Source: Pseudomonas sp. R28(2017) (GTDB taxonomy: Bacteria; Pseudomonadota; Gammaproteobacteria; Pseudomonadales; Pseudomonadaceae). Taken from it: 64,000 nt of DNA. The stretch covers positions 372,001-436,000 of the forward strand of contig NZ_NEHW01000003.1 of the NCBI RefSeq assembly GCF_002112505.1, written 5' to 3'. The translations under genes and the position numbers were made by a program. This document shows positions 1 through 9,067 of the stretch, piece by piece. Position 1 is the stretch's first letter. The number at the start of each line of letters is the position of its first letter. The notes below the pieces were generated by a model. The model was not told the DNA's origin and did not search any database. It saw nothing but the letters and a program-made list of their open reading frames with translations.

Positions 1-9
1 CAAGCGTGA
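1..9 (+). CDS. possible last two codons and stop of an upstream gene
   Basis: The first nine bases read as two codons followed by TGA, ten bases before the metX start. In pseudomonads a YggT-family membrane protein gene normally precedes metX, so this may be its tail. Nothing in nine bases can prove it. Confidence 0.25.
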   Translation, partial: QA

Positions 10-18
10 GCAGGGTCG

Positions 19-1158
19 ATGTCCACTGTCCTTCCCGAAGATTCCGTCGGTCTGGTTACACCGCAAATTGCCAGGTTCGATGAACCGCTGGCCCTGGCCT
101 GTGGCCGTTCGCTGAACAGCTACGAGCTGGTCTATGAGACCTATGGCACCCTGAACGCCAGCGCGAGCAATGCCGTGCTGATCTGCCATGCCCTGTCCGG
201 CCATCACCATGCCGCTGGCTACCATGCCACCACCGACCGCAAGCCGGGCTGGTGGGACAGTTGCATCGGCCCCGGCAAGCCGATCGATACCAACCGTTTC
301 TTCGTGGTCAGCCTGAACAACCTCGGCGGCTGCAATGGCAGCACCGGCCCGAGCAGCATCAACCCGGCCACCGGCAAGCCTTATGGTGCCGAGTTCCCGG
401 TACTGACCGTGGAAGACTGGGTGCACAGCCAGGCACGCCTGGCCGACCGCCTGGGCATTGCGCAGTGGGCGGCCATCGTCGGTGGCAGCCTGGGCGGCAT
501 GCAGGCCCTGCAGTGGACCATGACCTACCCCGATCGTGTGCGCCACTGCGTGGACATCGCTTCGGCACCCAAGCTGTCGGCACAGAACATCGCCTTCAAC
601 GAAGTGGCACGCCAGGCCATCCTCACCGACCCCGAATTCCACGGTGGCTCGTTCCAGGACCAGGGCGTGATTCCCAAACGCGGCCTGATGCTGGCGCGCA
701 TGGTCGGCCACATCACTTACCTGTCCGACGACTCGATGGGTGAGAAATTCGGCCGCGAGCTGAAAAGCGACAAGCTCAACTACGACTTCCACAGCGTCGA
801 ATTCCAGGTCGAGAGCTACCTGCGCTACCAGGGCGAGGAGTTTTCCGGCCGTTTCGACGCCAACACCTACCTGCTGATGACCAAGGCCCTGGACTATTTC
901 GACCCGGCCGCGGCCAATGGCGGCGACCTGGCGGCCACCCTGGCCGACGTCAAGGCGGATTACTGCATCATGTCGTTCACCACCGACTGGCGCTTCTCGC
1001 CGGCCCGCTCGCGGGAGATCGTCGATGCCTTGATGGCAGCGCGCAAGAACGTCTGTTATCTGGAGATCGACTCACCTTATGGGCACGATGCCTTCCTGAT
1101 CCCCACGCCTCGCTACATGCAGGGTTTCGCGAACTACATGAACCGCATCGCCATCTGA
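19..1158 (+). CDS. metX: homoserine O-acyltransferase MetX
   Basis: Acylates the hydroxyl of L-homoserine, the first committed step of methionine synthesis, in the cytoplasm. The 379-residue protein is an alpha/beta hydrolase-fold enzyme of usual MetX length. The nucleophile serine sits in GGSLGGMQ (about S157), and the Asp and His of the triad lie in the C-terminal third (TTDWRFSP and YGHDAF). Although the family is often named acetyltransferase, published work on the MetX family showed that many pseudomonad MetX enzymes use succinyl-CoA, so the acyl donor should not be assumed. It is followed after 7 bases by metW, as usual in Pseudomonas, where the pair acts together. Confidence 0.96.
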   Translation: MSTVLPEDSVGLVTPQIARFDEPLALACGRSLNSYELVYETYGTLNASASNAVLICHALSGHHHAAGYHATTDRKPGWWDSCIGPGKPIDTNRFFVVSLNNLGGCNGSTGPSSINPATGKPYGAEFPVLTVEDWVHSQARLADRLGIAQWAAIVGGSLGGMQALQWTMTYPDRVRHCVDIASAPKLSAQNIAFNEVARQAILTDPEFHGGSFQDQGVIPKRGLMLARMVGHITYLSDDSMGEKFGRELKSDKLNYDFHSVEFQVESYLRYQGEEFSGRFDANTYLLMTKALDYFDPAAANGGDLAATLADVKADYCIMSFTTDWRFSPARSREIVDALMAARKNVCYLEIDSPYGHDAFLIPTPRYMQGFANYMNRIAI

Positions 1159-1165
1159 GGACAGC

Positions 1166-1786
1166 ATGAGAGCCGATCTGGAAATCATCCACGAGTGGAT
1201 TCCCGCCGGCAGCCGGGTACTCGACCTGGGCTGCGGCAATGGCGAGTTGCTGGCTTCGCTGCGTGACCGCAAGCAGGTCACCGGCTATGGCCTGGAGATC
1301 GACGCCGACAACATCGCCGCCTGCGTGGCCAAGGGCGTCAACGTCATCGAGCAGGACCTCGACAAGGGCCTGGGCAACTTTGCCAGCAACAGCTTCGACG
1401 TGGTGATCATGACCCAGGCCCTGCAGGCCGTGGAATACCCTGACCGCATCCTCGACGAGATGCTGCGGGTGGGGCGCCAGTGCATCATCACCTTCCCCAA
1501 CTTCGGCCATTGGCGCTGCCGCTGGTACCTGGCCACCAAGGGCCGCATGCCGGTGTCGGACTTCATGCCGTACACCTGGTACAACACGCCGAACATCCAC
1601 TTCTGCACCTTCGCCGACTTCGAAGAGCTGTGCCATGAGCGCCGTGCCAAGGTCCTTGACCGCCTGGCCGTCGACCACTTGCACCGTAACGGGTGGGGTG
1701 GGCGGCTTTGGCCTAATCTTCTAGGTGAAATCGGCATCTATCGCGTCAGCAGCCCGGGCCTGCAGGAGCACCAACTGGCGGTCTGA
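1166..1786 (+). CDS. metW: methionine biosynthesis protein MetW
   Basis: Small class I SAM-dependent methyltransferase-fold protein (206 residues) that is the usual operon partner of metX and is thought to support homoserine acylation or its control. The SAM-binding motif VLDLGCGNGELL is near residue 18, and the acidic strand end YGLEIDADN follows at about residue 45. It starts 7 bases after the metX stop, so the two are probably co-transcribed. The substrate of any methyl transfer is not established. The identification rests on motif, length and the strict metX neighbourhood. Confidence 0.93.
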   Translation: MRADLEIIHEWIPAGSRVLDLGCGNGELLASLRDRKQVTGYGLEIDADNIAACVAKGVNVIEQDLDKGLGNFASNSFDVVIMTQALQAVEYPDRILDEMLRVGRQCIITFPNFGHWRCRWYLATKGRMPVSDFMPYTWYNTPNIHFCTFADFEELCHERRAKVLDRLAVDHLHRNGWGGRLWPNLLGEIGIYRVSSPGLQEHQLAV

Positions 1787-1808
1787 CGCCCACCGGAGGA
1801 TTCGCACC

Positions 1809-2243
1809 ATGCGTCGCCTAGCCCTGTTCCTGATCAGCCTGTGCCTGGCCCTGCCAGTGATGGCGGCCGATGCCGCCCGCCCCGAGCGCAAGGAGGTCTT
1901 CGGCGACGTGACGGTGCACTACAGCGCCTTCACCTCGAGCATGCTGCAACCGGACATCGCCGCTGCCACCGGGCTCACCCGCAGCAAGAACCAAGGCGTG
2001 CTCAACATCGCCGTGCTCAAGGCCGACAAGCCGGCCATGGCGGTGGTCAGCGGTACCGTGAAAGACCTGACCGGACGTACCAGCCCGCTGTCGTTCAAGC
2101 AGATAACCGACCAGGGCGCGGTGTACTACATCGCCCAGTTCAAGATCGAGCAGGCCGAGACCCTGACCTTCGACCTCAATGTCGAGACCGGCGGAGTCAG
2201 CCACCCACTCAGTTTCAACCAGGACGTATTCCCAGGCGAATGA
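1809..2243 (+). CDS. DUF4426 exported protein
   Basis: A 144-residue protein of unknown function. The start at 1809 is chosen over the upstream in-frame start because it gives a clear Sec signal peptide ([20 protein letters not shown], cleavage probably after AMA/AA around residue 20) and has a GGAGG-like ribosome site 8-12 bases before it. The mature part is beta-rich and matches the DUF4426 family, which is regularly found between metW and rdgB in pseudomonads. It is presumably periplasmic. Its stop overlaps the rdgB start, which points to translational coupling. No catalytic motif is visible. Confidence 0.85.
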   Translation: MRRLALFLISLCLALPVMAADAARPERKEVFGDVTVHYSAFTSSMLQPDIAAATGLTRSKNQGVLNIAVLKADKPAMAVVSGTVKDLTGRTSPLSFKQITDQGAVYYIAQFKIEQAETLTFDLNVETGGVSHPLSFNQDVFPGE

Positions 2244-2836
2244 TGAATTTCCAGCAACTCGTATTGGCCAGCCACAACGCCGGCAAACTCAAGGAACTGC
2301 AGGCCATGCTCGGCCAGTCCGTGCAACTGCGCTCGATCGGTGAATTCAGCCAGGTAGAGCCCGAGGAAACCGGCCTGTCGTTCGTCGAGAACGCCATCCT
2401 CAAGGCCCGCAATGCCGCGCGCATCTCCGGCTTGCCGGCGCTGGCCGACGACTCCGGCCTGGCCGTGGACTTCCTCGGCGGCGCGCCGGGCATCTACTCG
2501 GCGCGCTATGCCGACGGCAAGGGTGACGCGGCAAACAACGCCAAGCTGCTCGAAGCCCTGAAAGATGTGCCGCAAGAACAACGCGGCGCGCAGTTCGTCT
2601 GTGTGCTGGCCCTGGTACGCCACGCCGATGACCCGCTGCCGATCCTTTGCGAAGGCCTGTGGCACGGCAGCATCCTGTTCGAGGCCAGCGGCGAGCATGG
2701 CTTTGGCTACGACCCGTTGTTCTGGGTACCAGAGCGCAAGTGCTCGAGCGCCGACCTCGCCCCTGTGGATAAGAACCAGCTCAGCCACCGCGCCCGCGCC
2801 ATGGCCCTGCTGCGTCAACGTCTGGGCCTGGCATGA
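2240..2836 (+). CDS. rdgB: XTP/dITP pyrophosphatase RdgB (HAM1 family)
   Basis: Hydrolyses non-canonical purine triphosphates (dITP, XTP, dXTP) to monophosphates and so keeps them out of DNA and RNA. The protein is about 198 residues and carries the family signature [10 protein letters not shown] near the N terminus, the LADDSGL motif in the middle, and [12 protein letters not shown] and SHRARA at the C-terminal part. Two adjacent ATGs (2240 and 2243) are possible; the first overlaps the stop of the DUF4426 gene. Its own stop overlaps the hemW start (ATGA), so four to five genes here form one operon. Confidence 0.95.
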   Translation: MMNFQQLVLASHNAGKLKELQAMLGQSVQLRSIGEFSQVEPEETGLSFVENAILKARNAARISGLPALADDSGLAVDFLGGAPGIYSARYADGKGDAANNAKLLEALKDVPQEQRGAQFVCVLALVRHADDPLPILCEGLWHGSILFEASGEHGFGYDPLFWVPERKCSSADLAPVDKNQLSHRARAMALLRQRLGLA

Positions 2837-4008
2837 TCGCAACGCTGTCCGAAGCCGGCGCGGTGGCGCTCACCAGCCTGCCGCCGCTGGCGCTGTACAT
2901 CCACATCCCGTGGTGTGTGCGCAAATGCCCTTACTGCGATTTCAACTCCCACGCCGCCGGGCCTGAGCTGCCTGAAGAGGCCTACGTCGACGCCCTGTTG
3001 ACCGACCTCGACCTGGAACTGGCCGCCGTGCAGGGCCGCACCCTGTCGTCGATCTTCTTCGGCGGTGGTACGCCGAGCCTGTTCAGCGCCAATGCCCTGG
3101 GGCGCCTGCTGCGCGGCGTGGAGCAGCGCATCCCGTTCGCGTCGGACATCGAGATCACGCTCGAGGCCAACCCGGGTACCTTCGAGCAGGAGAAATTCAA
3201 GGCCTACCGGCAGACTGGCATCAACCGCCTGTCGATTGGCGTGCAGAGCTTCCAGCCAGCCAAACTGGAGGCGCTGGGGCGCATCCACAACGGCGACGAA
3301 GCGATCCGTGCCGCCGGCATGGCACGCGCTGCGGGCTTCGACAACTTCAACATGGACCTGATGCATGGCCTGCCCGAGCAGTCGCTGGACGACGCCCTGG
3401 GCGACCTGCGCCAGGCCATCGACCTGGGACCGACGCACCTGTCGTGGTACCAGCTGACCGTCGAGCCGAACACGGTGTTCTGGAACCAGCCACCGGAACT
3501 GCCCGAGGACGATATCCTCTGGGATATCCAGGAAGCGGGCCAGGCGCTGATGGCGGCCAATGGCTTCAAGCAGTATGAAGTTTCGGCCTACGCCCAGCCT
3601 GACCGTGCCGCCCGACACAACCTCAACTACTGGCGCTTCGGTGACTTCATCGGTATCGGTGCCGGCGCCCACGGCAAGCTGACGTTTGCCGATGGCCGCA
3701 TCCTGCGCACGTGGAAGACCCGCCTGCCCAAGGATTACCTGAACCTGGCCAAGCCGTTCAAGGCTGGCGAGAAGCTGCTGCCGGTGGACGAGCTGCCGTT
3801 CGAGTTCCTGATGAACGCCCTGCGCCTCACCGATGGCGTGGAAGCCGAACTGTTCACGCAGCGCACCGGGCTGCCCCTGCCACAACTGGCCGAAGCCCGC
3901 CGCGCAGCCGAACAAAAGGGCCTTTTGCAGGTCGAACCGGATCGACTGGTGGCCACGCCACGCGGCCAGCTGTTCCTCAATGACCTGCTGCAGTACTTCT
4001 TGACCTAA
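2833..4008 (+). CDS. hemW: radical SAM heme chaperone HemW
   Basis: HemW binds heme and a [4Fe-4S] cluster and delivers heme to membrane targets; it was formerly annotated as oxygen-independent coproporphyrinogen oxidase. The 391-residue protein has the radical SAM cluster motif CxxxCxxC ([11 protein letters not shown], about residues 32-40), the FFGGGTPS motif that follows in the family, and the C-terminal HemN-like wing. It starts in an ATGA overlap with rdgB. Length and motif favour HemW over true HemN, which is longer. Confidence 0.94.
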   Translation: MIATLSEAGAVALTSLPPLALYIHIPWCVRKCPYCDFNSHAAGPELPEEAYVDALLTDLDLELAAVQGRTLSSIFFGGGTPSLFSANALGRLLRGVEQRIPFASDIEITLEANPGTFEQEKFKAYRQTGINRLSIGVQSFQPAKLEALGRIHNGDEAIRAAGMARAAGFDNFNMDLMHGLPEQSLDDALGDLRQAIDLGPTHLSWYQLTVEPNTVFWNQPPELPEDDILWDIQEAGQALMAANGFKQYEVSAYAQPDRAARHNLNYWRFGDFIGIGAGAHGKLTFADGRILRTWKTRLPKDYLNLAKPFKAGEKLLPVDELPFEFLMNALRLTDGVEAELFTQRTGLPLPQLAEARRAAEQKGLLQVEPDRLVATPRGQLFLNDLLQYFLT

Positions 4009-4017
4009 GGATGACCC

Positions 4018-4344
4018 ATGGATCTGGTACTTGATCTGCTCGCCACGGTTTCACGCTGGAGCCGCAGCAATCTGTCGGAGATTTCCCTGGCCCTGGTAGG
4101 CTGCCTGCTGGTGCTGTTCGGCACCGATATCAAAGGCTGGGTGGACCAGCGTCTGGGTGCCCTGGCGGGCGCGCTGCGGGTGCCGGTGATGGCTGCCCTG
4201 GTGATGATCGGCAGTGGTGCGGCGCTGATCTATGCCACGCCTTGGGTGGTGAAGGGGTTGGGGCAATTCAACAACTACGCGCTGGCGCCAGTGTTGTTGG
4301 TGGTGCTGGTGTTGATTGGCGTGGTCGCTGATCGTCGCGGGTGA
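4018..4344 (+). CDS. DUF3392 small inner-membrane protein
   Basis: A 108-residue protein with three likely membrane helices (about residues 21-40, 56-76 and 86-104) and little else. It matches the DUF3392 family of uncharacterised gammaproteobacterial membrane proteins. It lies 9 bases after hemW with a GGAT-type ribosome site and is probably the last gene of the metX operon. No enzymatic or transport motif is visible. Confidence 0.8.
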   Translation: MDLVLDLLATVSRWSRSNLSEISLALVGCLLVLFGTDIKGWVDQRLGALAGALRVPVMAALVMIGSGAALIYATPWVVKGLGQFNNYALAPVLLVVLVLIGVVADRRG

Positions 4345-4354
4345 GCCTGCTAAA

Positions 4355-4378
4355 AGCTGCCCCGGAGAACCAGGGCAG
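4355..4378 (-). terminator. rho-independent terminator, minus strand
   Basis: On the minus strand GCTGCCC pairs with GGGCAGC around a 9-10 base loop and is followed by TTTT. It lies just beyond the stop of the putative 36-residue minus-strand ORF. On the plus strand there is no T-run, so it is not a convincing terminator for the metX operon. Confidence 0.5.
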
Positions 4379-4398
4379 CCCTACCACCTGACTAGCCC

Positions 4399-4509
4399 TT
4401 ATTGGGCATCATCGAAGTGATCGCGCATGAAGTCTCGAACGGTCTTGAGCACAGTCAAGATCCGGATGAGCTTCCAGACGCGGCTCAGCGCATCAAGCAA
4501 ACGCTTCAT
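4399..4509 (-). CDS. putative 36-residue basic peptide
   Basis: Tiny minus-strand ORF beginning MKRLLDALSRVWKLIRIL and ending in FDDAQ. An excellent GGAGG lies 9 bases before the ATG, and a terminator-like hairpin follows the stop. The peptide is an amphipathic basic helix with an acidic tail. It fills part of a 626-base gap between convergent operons. I do not recognise it and assign no function. The ribosome site plus terminator are the only arguments that it is real. Confidence 0.4.
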   Translation of the reverse strand: MKRLLDALSRVWKLIRILTVLKTVRDFMRDHFDDAQ

Positions 4510-4887
4510 ATGCCTTGGCCTCCGTGTTGGCGGGCCAATCCTCCAGCATCTAACCGGCGCTTCGATGCCTTCGAAAACCGTGTGACAGCTTTCGGTGAAG
4601 TGGCCAGGTCAATGGCCCTTCGAAAAATTCACCGGCACGGTTCTCAGGCCGCGTCGAAGGGGCCGGAAAAGCAGAATTCTTCGCCTACCCGGCCCATCAC
4701 CGAAATTATCCACACTGGAGCAGCGCGATGATACTTGGAATACGCGGTCGAAACTGTTAACCACTCCGACACACTTGATGCTGAATATGTCTCATCATTG
4801 ACCCATCGTCTCAGGCTGCCTATGATCCTCTGACCGTGTGGCGGCTTTCGGCCCCGGAGCGGAGGATACTCAGTCCTGTCGCTCCCA

Positions 4888-4921
4888 TAAAAAAACCGCT
4901 CTTCTCAGAGCGGTTTTTTTT
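4888..4921. terminator. bidirectional rho-independent terminator
   Basis: ACCGCTCT-TCTC-AGAGCGGT forms a perfect stem flanked by an A-run on the left and a T-run on the right. It can therefore stop transcription on both strands. It serves trmB (minus) on one side and anything reading through from the metX operon on the other. Confidence 0.85.
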
Positions 4922-4970
4922 CGCCTGCATTTCTACAGGCCTCAGTATATCGAAAGGCTCAATCCGCCAA

Positions 4971-5693
4971 TCAATCCACCTTCTCGAACTTCAAGTCCCA
5001 CACCCCATGCCCCAGCCGCTCGCCGCGGCGCTCGAACTTGGTGATCGGGCGCTCTTCCGGGCGCGGCACGTAGGTACCGTCTTCAGCGCGGTTGCGATAG
5101 CCCGGGGCGGCGCTCATCACTTCCAGCATGTACTCGGCGTACGGCTCCCAGTCGGTTGCCATGTGGAACACGCCACCGGGCTTGAGCTTGCGACGCACCA
5201 GCTCGGCGAATTCCAGCTGGACGATGCGGCGCTTGTGGTGACGCGCCTTGTGCCAAGGGTCAGGGAAGAACAGCATCAGGCGATCGAGGCTGTTGTCGGC
5301 CACGCAGCGGTTGAGCACTTCAATCGCATCGCAGTCATACACCCGCAGGTTCTTCAGTCCCTGGGTCAGTACGCCGTTGAGCAGCGCACCAACACCCGGA
5401 CGGTGCACTTCGACACCAATGAAGTCCTGTTCAGGCGCGGCAGCGGCCATTTCCAGCAGGGAATGGCCCATGCCGAAGCCGATCTCCAGCGTACGCGGCG
5501 CCGAACGGCCGAACACCTGGTCGTAGTCCACCGGGCTGTCGGCCAGCGGCAGGATGAACTGCGGGCCGCCCTGGTCAAGGCCGCGTTGCTGGCCTTCGGT
5601 CATGCGCCCGGCGCGCATCACGAAGCTCTTAATGCGGCGGTGTGGGCGCTGGTCGCCGTCGGCGGTGATCGGCGTATCTTGCGAGTCAGTCAT
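4971..5693 (-). CDS. trmB: tRNA (guanine-N7-)-methyltransferase TrmB
   Basis: Methylates N7 of G46 in the variable loop of many tRNAs using SAM. The 240-residue protein has the SAM site [12 protein letters not shown] (about residue 70) and the family motif [18 protein letters not shown] at about residue 140. The C-terminal [12 protein letters not shown] motif, which binds tRNA and SAM, is also present. It lies 9 bases after thiG and is read in the same direction, as in other pseudomonads. Confidence 0.96.
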   Translation of the reverse strand: MTDSQDTPITADGDQRPHRRIKSFVMRAGRMTEGQQRGLDQGGPQFILPLADSPVDYDQVFGRSAPRTLEIGFGMGHSLLEMAAAAPEQDFIGVEVHRPGVGALLNGVLTQGLKNLRVYDCDAIEVLNRCVADNSLDRLMLFFPDPWHKARHHKRRIVQLEFAELVRRKLKPGGVFHMATDWEPYAEYMLEVMSAAPGYRNRAEDGTYVPRPEERPITKFERRGERLGHGVWDLKFEKVD

Positions 5694-5702
5694 CAGGGGC
5701 TC

Positions 5703-6515
5703 TTACTTGATCAGACCATCCAGCGGCGAAGAGGCGCTGGCGTAAAGTTTTTTCGGCATGCGGCCGGCCAGGTAGGCCATGCGGCCGGCGAGGATAGCGT
5801 GCTTCATGGCTTCGGCCATCAGCACCGGCTGCTGGGCATGGGCGATGGCCGAGTTCATCAGCACGGCTTCACAGCCCATTTCCATGGCGATGGTGGCATC
5901 GGAGGCGGTACCCACACCGGCATCGACCAGTACCGGCACCTTCGACTCTTCGAGGATGATCTGCAGGTTGTACGGGTTGCAGATGCCCAGGCCAGTGCCG
6001 ATCAGGCCAGCCAACGGCATCACCGCGATGCAGCCGGCTTCGGCCAGCTGGCGGGCGATGATCGGGTCGTCGCTGGTGTAGACCATCACGTCGAAACCGT
6101 CCTTGACCAGCACTTCGGCGGCCTTGAGGGTTTCGATCACGTTGGGGAACAGGGTTTTCTGGTCGGCCAGCACTTCCAGCTTCACCAGCGTGCGCGACTC
6201 GTGGGACTTGTGGCCATCGAGCAGCTCACGGGCCAGGCGGCAGGTACGAACCGCCTCGACAGCGTCAAAGCAACCTGCCGTGTTTGGCAGGATGGTGTAC
6301 TTGTCGGGCGACAGCACGTCGAGCAGGTTCGGCTCGCCCGCATTCTGGCCCAGGTTGGTCCGGCGCACGGCCACGGTGACGATCTCGGCACCCGAGGCTT
6401 CGGTTGCCAGGCGGGTTTCGTCCATGTCACGGTATTTGCCGGTGCCGACCAGCAGGCGCGACTGGAACGTGCGCCCGGCCAGGATGAAGGGCTTGTCGCT
6501 GCGAACGTTGCTCAT
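5703..6515 (-). CDS. thiG: thiazole synthase ThiG
   Basis: Makes the thiazole phosphate of thiamine from 1-deoxyxylulose 5-phosphate, dehydroglycine and sulfur carried by ThiS thiocarboxylate. The 270-residue TIM-barrel protein has the Schiff-base lysine in [10 protein letters not shown] (about K112). Phosphate-binding glycines lie in [11 protein letters not shown] and VLVDAGVG. It is downstream of thiS with a 53-base gap, so carrier protein and synthase are made together. Length is typical. Confidence 0.96.
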   Translation of the reverse strand: MSNVRSDKPFILAGRTFQSRLLVGTGKYRDMDETRLATEASGAEIVTVAVRRTNLGQNAGEPNLLDVLSPDKYTILPNTAGCFDAVEAVRTCRLARELLDGHKSHESRTLVKLEVLADQKTLFPNVIETLKAAEVLVKDGFDVMVYTSDDPIIARQLAEAGCIAVMPLAGLIGTGLGICNPYNLQIILEESKVPVLVDAGVGTASDATIAMEMGCEAVLMNSAIAHAQQPVLMAEAMKHAILAGRMAYLAGRMPKKLYASASSPLDGLIK

Positions 6516-6568
6516 CGATGTTCCTCTGAAAAGGTTACAGGGCTATCAGGTGAATCGCCGGAGAATGC

Positions 6569-6769
6569 TCAACCGCCACCGATGGCGTGGACCACTTCGA
6601 CCTGGTCGCCTTCGTTAAGCTGGGTGCTGTCGTGCTGGCTGCGCGGCACGATATCCAGGTTGAGTTCCACCGCCACCCGGCGCCCGGTCAGTTCCAGGCG
6701 GGCCAGCAGGGCCGCGACGCTTTCGCCAGCGGGCAATTCGTAAGGTTCACCGTTCAGTTGAATGCGCAT
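6569..6769 (-). CDS. thiS: sulfur carrier protein ThiS
   Basis: Ubiquitin-fold sulfur carrier for thiazole synthesis. The C-terminal Gly-Gly, which is adenylated and then thiocarboxylated, ends the sequence (VVHAIGGG). The start at 6769 gives the normal 66 residues (MRIQLNGEPYELPAGESVAA); the longer frame upstream would add 26 unrelated residues. It precedes thiG on the minus strand. Confidence 0.93.
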   Translation of the reverse strand: MRIQLNGEPYELPAGESVAALLARLELTGRRVAVELNLDIVPRSQHDSTQLNEGDQVEVVHAIGGG

Positions 6770-6871
6770 GCGCACGGCCACCATTGTTCTTTGGGGCCCG
6801 CATTCTAGCGCCGATCCACGCACGAACCCAAGGGCGCTGCACGCCATTAGTCGCGATAGTGGACAGTTTGG

Positions 6872-7243
6872 TCAGCCCAGCCGCCAGGCAGCCAGGCCCA
6901 GGCACAGCCAACCGGCGAGGAAGCACAGGCCGCCGATGGGGGTGATCATGCCCAGCTTGCCCAGGCCGCTGAGGGTCAGCAGGTACAGGCTACCGGAGAA
7001 CAGCACGATCCCCAGGGCGAACAGACCGCCGGCCCAGCCCACCAGGCGCCCCGGCAGGTGCGCCGAAAGCACGGCGACACCGAAGATCGCCAGGGCATGC
7101 ACCAGCTGATAGGTCACCCCGGTATGGAAAATGGCCAGGTAATCGGCCGTCAGGCGGTTCTTCAGCCCATGTGCGGCGAACGCGCCCAAGGCGACGCCGG
7201 TAAAGCCGAAAAAGGCGGCGAGCATGAGGAAGCTGCGAAGCAT
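6872..7243 (-). CDS. DUF423 inner-membrane protein (YgdD-like)
   Basis: A 123-residue protein with four predicted membrane helices, belonging to the widespread DUF423 family (E. coli YgdD). The conserved N-terminal segment GALGAFAAHGLK-like is present as GVALGAFAAHGLKNRL. The start at 7243 is chosen because an AAGGAG lies 7 bases upstream and the first helix then begins at once; longer upstream frames overlap the divergent mtgA promoter region. Function is unknown. Confidence 0.86.
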   Translation of the reverse strand: MLRSFLMLAAFFGFTGVALGAFAAHGLKNRLTADYLAIFHTGVTYQLVHALAIFGVAVLSAHLPGRLVGWAGGLFALGIVLFSGSLYLLTLSGLGKLGMITPIGGLCFLAGWLCLGLAAWRLG

Positions 7244-7307
7244 GGGACGACTCCTTGTATCGGGTCTGTATAATGGCCCGTTCCACCGGTCCGGCCAAGC
7301 CATCGTC

Positions 7308-8018
7308 ATGCTGTCATCCATTCTCCGCCGCCTCGCCCGCGCCCTGCTCTGGTTCGCTGCCGGCAGCATTGTGCTGGTACTGGTGTTTCGCTGGGTGCCA
7401 CCGCCGGGCACGGCCTTGATGCTCGAACGCAAGGTGCAATCGTGGGTGAGTGGCGAACCGATCGACCTGCAACGCGACTGGGAACCGTGGGAAAACATCT
7501 CCGACGAGCTCAAGGTGGCGGTCATCGCCGGTGAAGACCAGAAGTTCGCCAGCCATTGGGGCTTCGACATTCCGGCCATCCAGGCGGCACTGGCGTACAA
7601 CGAGCGCGGTGGCAGCATTCGTGGCGCCAGCACCCTCACCCAGCAGGTGGCCAAGAACCTGTTCCTGTGGTCGGGCCGCAGTTGGTTCCGCAAGGGGCTG
7701 GAAGCCTGGTTCACCGCACTGATCGAGCTGTTCTGGTCGAAGGAGCGGATTCTCGAGGTCTACCTGAACAGTGCCGAATGGGGCAAAGGCGTGTTCGGTG
7801 CCCAGGCTGCGGCGCGTTATCACTTCGGCGTCGATGCCAGCCGACTGACCCGCCAGCAGGCCGCACAACTGGCGGCGGTGCTGCCGAGCCCGATCAAGTG
7901 GAGTGCCAGCCGGCCAAGTGCCTATGTGGCGAGCCGGGCGGGCTGGATTCGCCGGCAGATGAGCCAGTTGGGCGGGCCGAGCTACCTGATGCAGCTGGAT
8001 GCTTCGCGTCGGCCATGA
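7308..8018 (+). CDS. mtgA: monofunctional biosynthetic peptidoglycan transglycosylase MtgA
   Basis: Polymerises lipid II into glycan strands at the outer face of the inner membrane (GT51 family, no transpeptidase domain). The 236-residue protein has one N-terminal membrane helix (about residues 13-31). The GT51 motifs EDQKFASHWGFD with the catalytic Glu, GASTLTQQVAKNLFLW, and ERILEVYLNSAEWGKG are all present. The start at 7308 removes 28 residues of an upstream in-frame extension. It is divergent from the DUF423 gene and ends at a strong terminator. Confidence 0.95.
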   Translation: MLSSILRRLARALLWFAAGSIVLVLVFRWVPPPGTALMLERKVQSWVSGEPIDLQRDWEPWENISDELKVAVIAGEDQKFASHWGFDIPAIQAALAYNERGGSIRGASTLTQQVAKNLFLWSGRSWFRKGLEAWFTALIELFWSKERILEVYLNSAEWGKGVFGAQAAARYHFGVDASRLTRQQAAQLAAVLPSPIKWSASRPSAYVASRAGWIRRQMSQLGGPSYLMQLDASRRP

Positions 8019-8046
8019 GCGGGTTGGCCAGTAGAGCCAACGCAAA

Positions 8047-8086
8047 TAAAAAAGCCGCTGCCCCTTAAAGGGCAGCGGCTTTTTAG
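8047..8086. terminator. bidirectional terminator between mtgA and rpoH
   Basis: AAAAAGCCGCTGCCC-TTAAA-GGGCAGCGGCTTTTT is a perfect stem with an A-run before it and a T-run after it. It separates the convergent mtgA and rpoH genes and can work for both. Confidence 0.92.
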
Positions 8087-8101
8087 TGCAGCCAGGCTCG
8101 A

Positions 8102-8956
8102 TCAGATGGTGATCAGCGCCTTGACCTTGTTCATCGCATTCTTCTCCAGCTGGCGAATCCGCTCAGCCGACACGCTGTACTTGTCAGCCAGCTCATGCAA
8201 CGTGGCCTTTTCTTCCGCCAACCAGCGCTGGTAGAGAATGTCGCGACTACGGTCATCCAGGCCTTGCAGCGCTTCGTGCAGGTTGCTGGTGGAGTTGTCG
8301 CTCCAGTCGGCATCCTCCAGCTGCACCGCCGGGTCGTAGCGGTGGTCTTCCAGATAATGCGCAGGCGACTGGAAGGCGCTGTCGTCATCGGCTTCGGCTG
8401 CCGGGTCGAAGGCCATGTCCTGGCCACTCAGGCGGCTTTCCATCTCGCGCACTTCACGTGGCTCGACGCCCAGGCTTTCTGCCACGCGATGCACTTCGTC
8501 GTTGTTCAGCCAGGCCAGACGCTTCTTCTGGCTGCGCAGGTTGAAGAACAGCTTGCGCTGGGCCTTGGTGGTCGCCACCTTGACGATGCGCCAGTTGCGC
8601 AGGATGAATTCGTGGATCTCTGCCTTGATCCAGTGCACGGCGAAGGACACCAGGCGCACGCCCATTTCCGGGTTGAAGCGCTTGACTGCCTTCATCAGGC
8701 CGACGTTGCCTTCCTGGATCAGGTCAGCCTGGGCCAGCCCGTAGCCTGCATAGCTACGCGCGATATGCACAACGAAACGCAGGTGGGCCATCACCATTTG
8801 CCGAGCGGCCTCGAGATCCTGCTCGTAGTAGAGACGCTCGGCCAGATCACGCTCCTGCTCGACAGACAACAGCGGGATGCTGTTGACCGTGTGCACGTAG
8901 GCTTCCAGGTTTGCACCAGGAACCAGGGCATAGGCAGGTTGCAACGATGTGGTCAT
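8102..8956 (-). CDS. rpoH: RNA polymerase heat-shock sigma factor RpoH (sigma-32)
   Basis: Directs RNA polymerase to heat-shock promoters. The 284-residue protein has the sigma-70 family region 2 with [18 protein letters not shown] near residue 77. The RpoH box [15 protein letters not shown] follows at about residue 132, and region 4.2 ends the protein ([20 protein letters not shown]). A GGAGG ribosome site lies 8 bases before the ATG. It follows ftsX on the same strand with a 111-base gap that may hold its own promoters. Confidence 0.97.
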   Translation of the reverse strand: MTTSLQPAYALVPGANLEAYVHTVNSIPLLSVEQERDLAERLYYEQDLEAARQMVMAHLRFVVHIARSYAGYGLAQADLIQEGNVGLMKAVKRFNPEMGVRLVSFAVHWIKAEIHEFILRNWRIVKVATTKAQRKLFFNLRSQKKRLAWLNNDEVHRVAESLGVEPREVREMESRLSGQDMAFDPAAEADDDSAFQSPAHYLEDHRYDPAVQLEDADWSDNSTSNLHEALQGLDDRSRDILYQRWLAEEKATLHELADKYSVSAERIRQLEKNAMNKVKALITI

Positions 8957-9067
8957 TCAAGAACCTCCGACTTACAAAACTCGCGCCTTGTGAGCGCTGT
9001 CAACATTGACCCGGAACGACCGTACAAGTTCCATCGTGAAGAAAATGTCAATGCTGGCACGTAAAAA

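Larger units (their letters stand above)
4345..4970. other. intergenic stretch between the metX operon and trmB
   Basis: Besides the 36-residue ORF and two terminators I see no gene here. The reading frames across it are short and unlike known proteins. The base composition from about 4500 to 4800 is less GC-rich than the flanking genes, which could mean a decayed insertion. Confidence 0.5.

Noticed and set aside
4836-6743. 635-codon plus-strand open frame
   Set aside because: It is the antisense shadow of trmB and thiG. Its translation is rich in His/Gln/Val without any domain, typical of the complement of high-GC genes.
8957-9067. sigma-70 promoter of rpoH inside the gap after ftsX
   Set aside because: A TTGACA is present on the minus strand, but no -10 box at proper spacing could be found.
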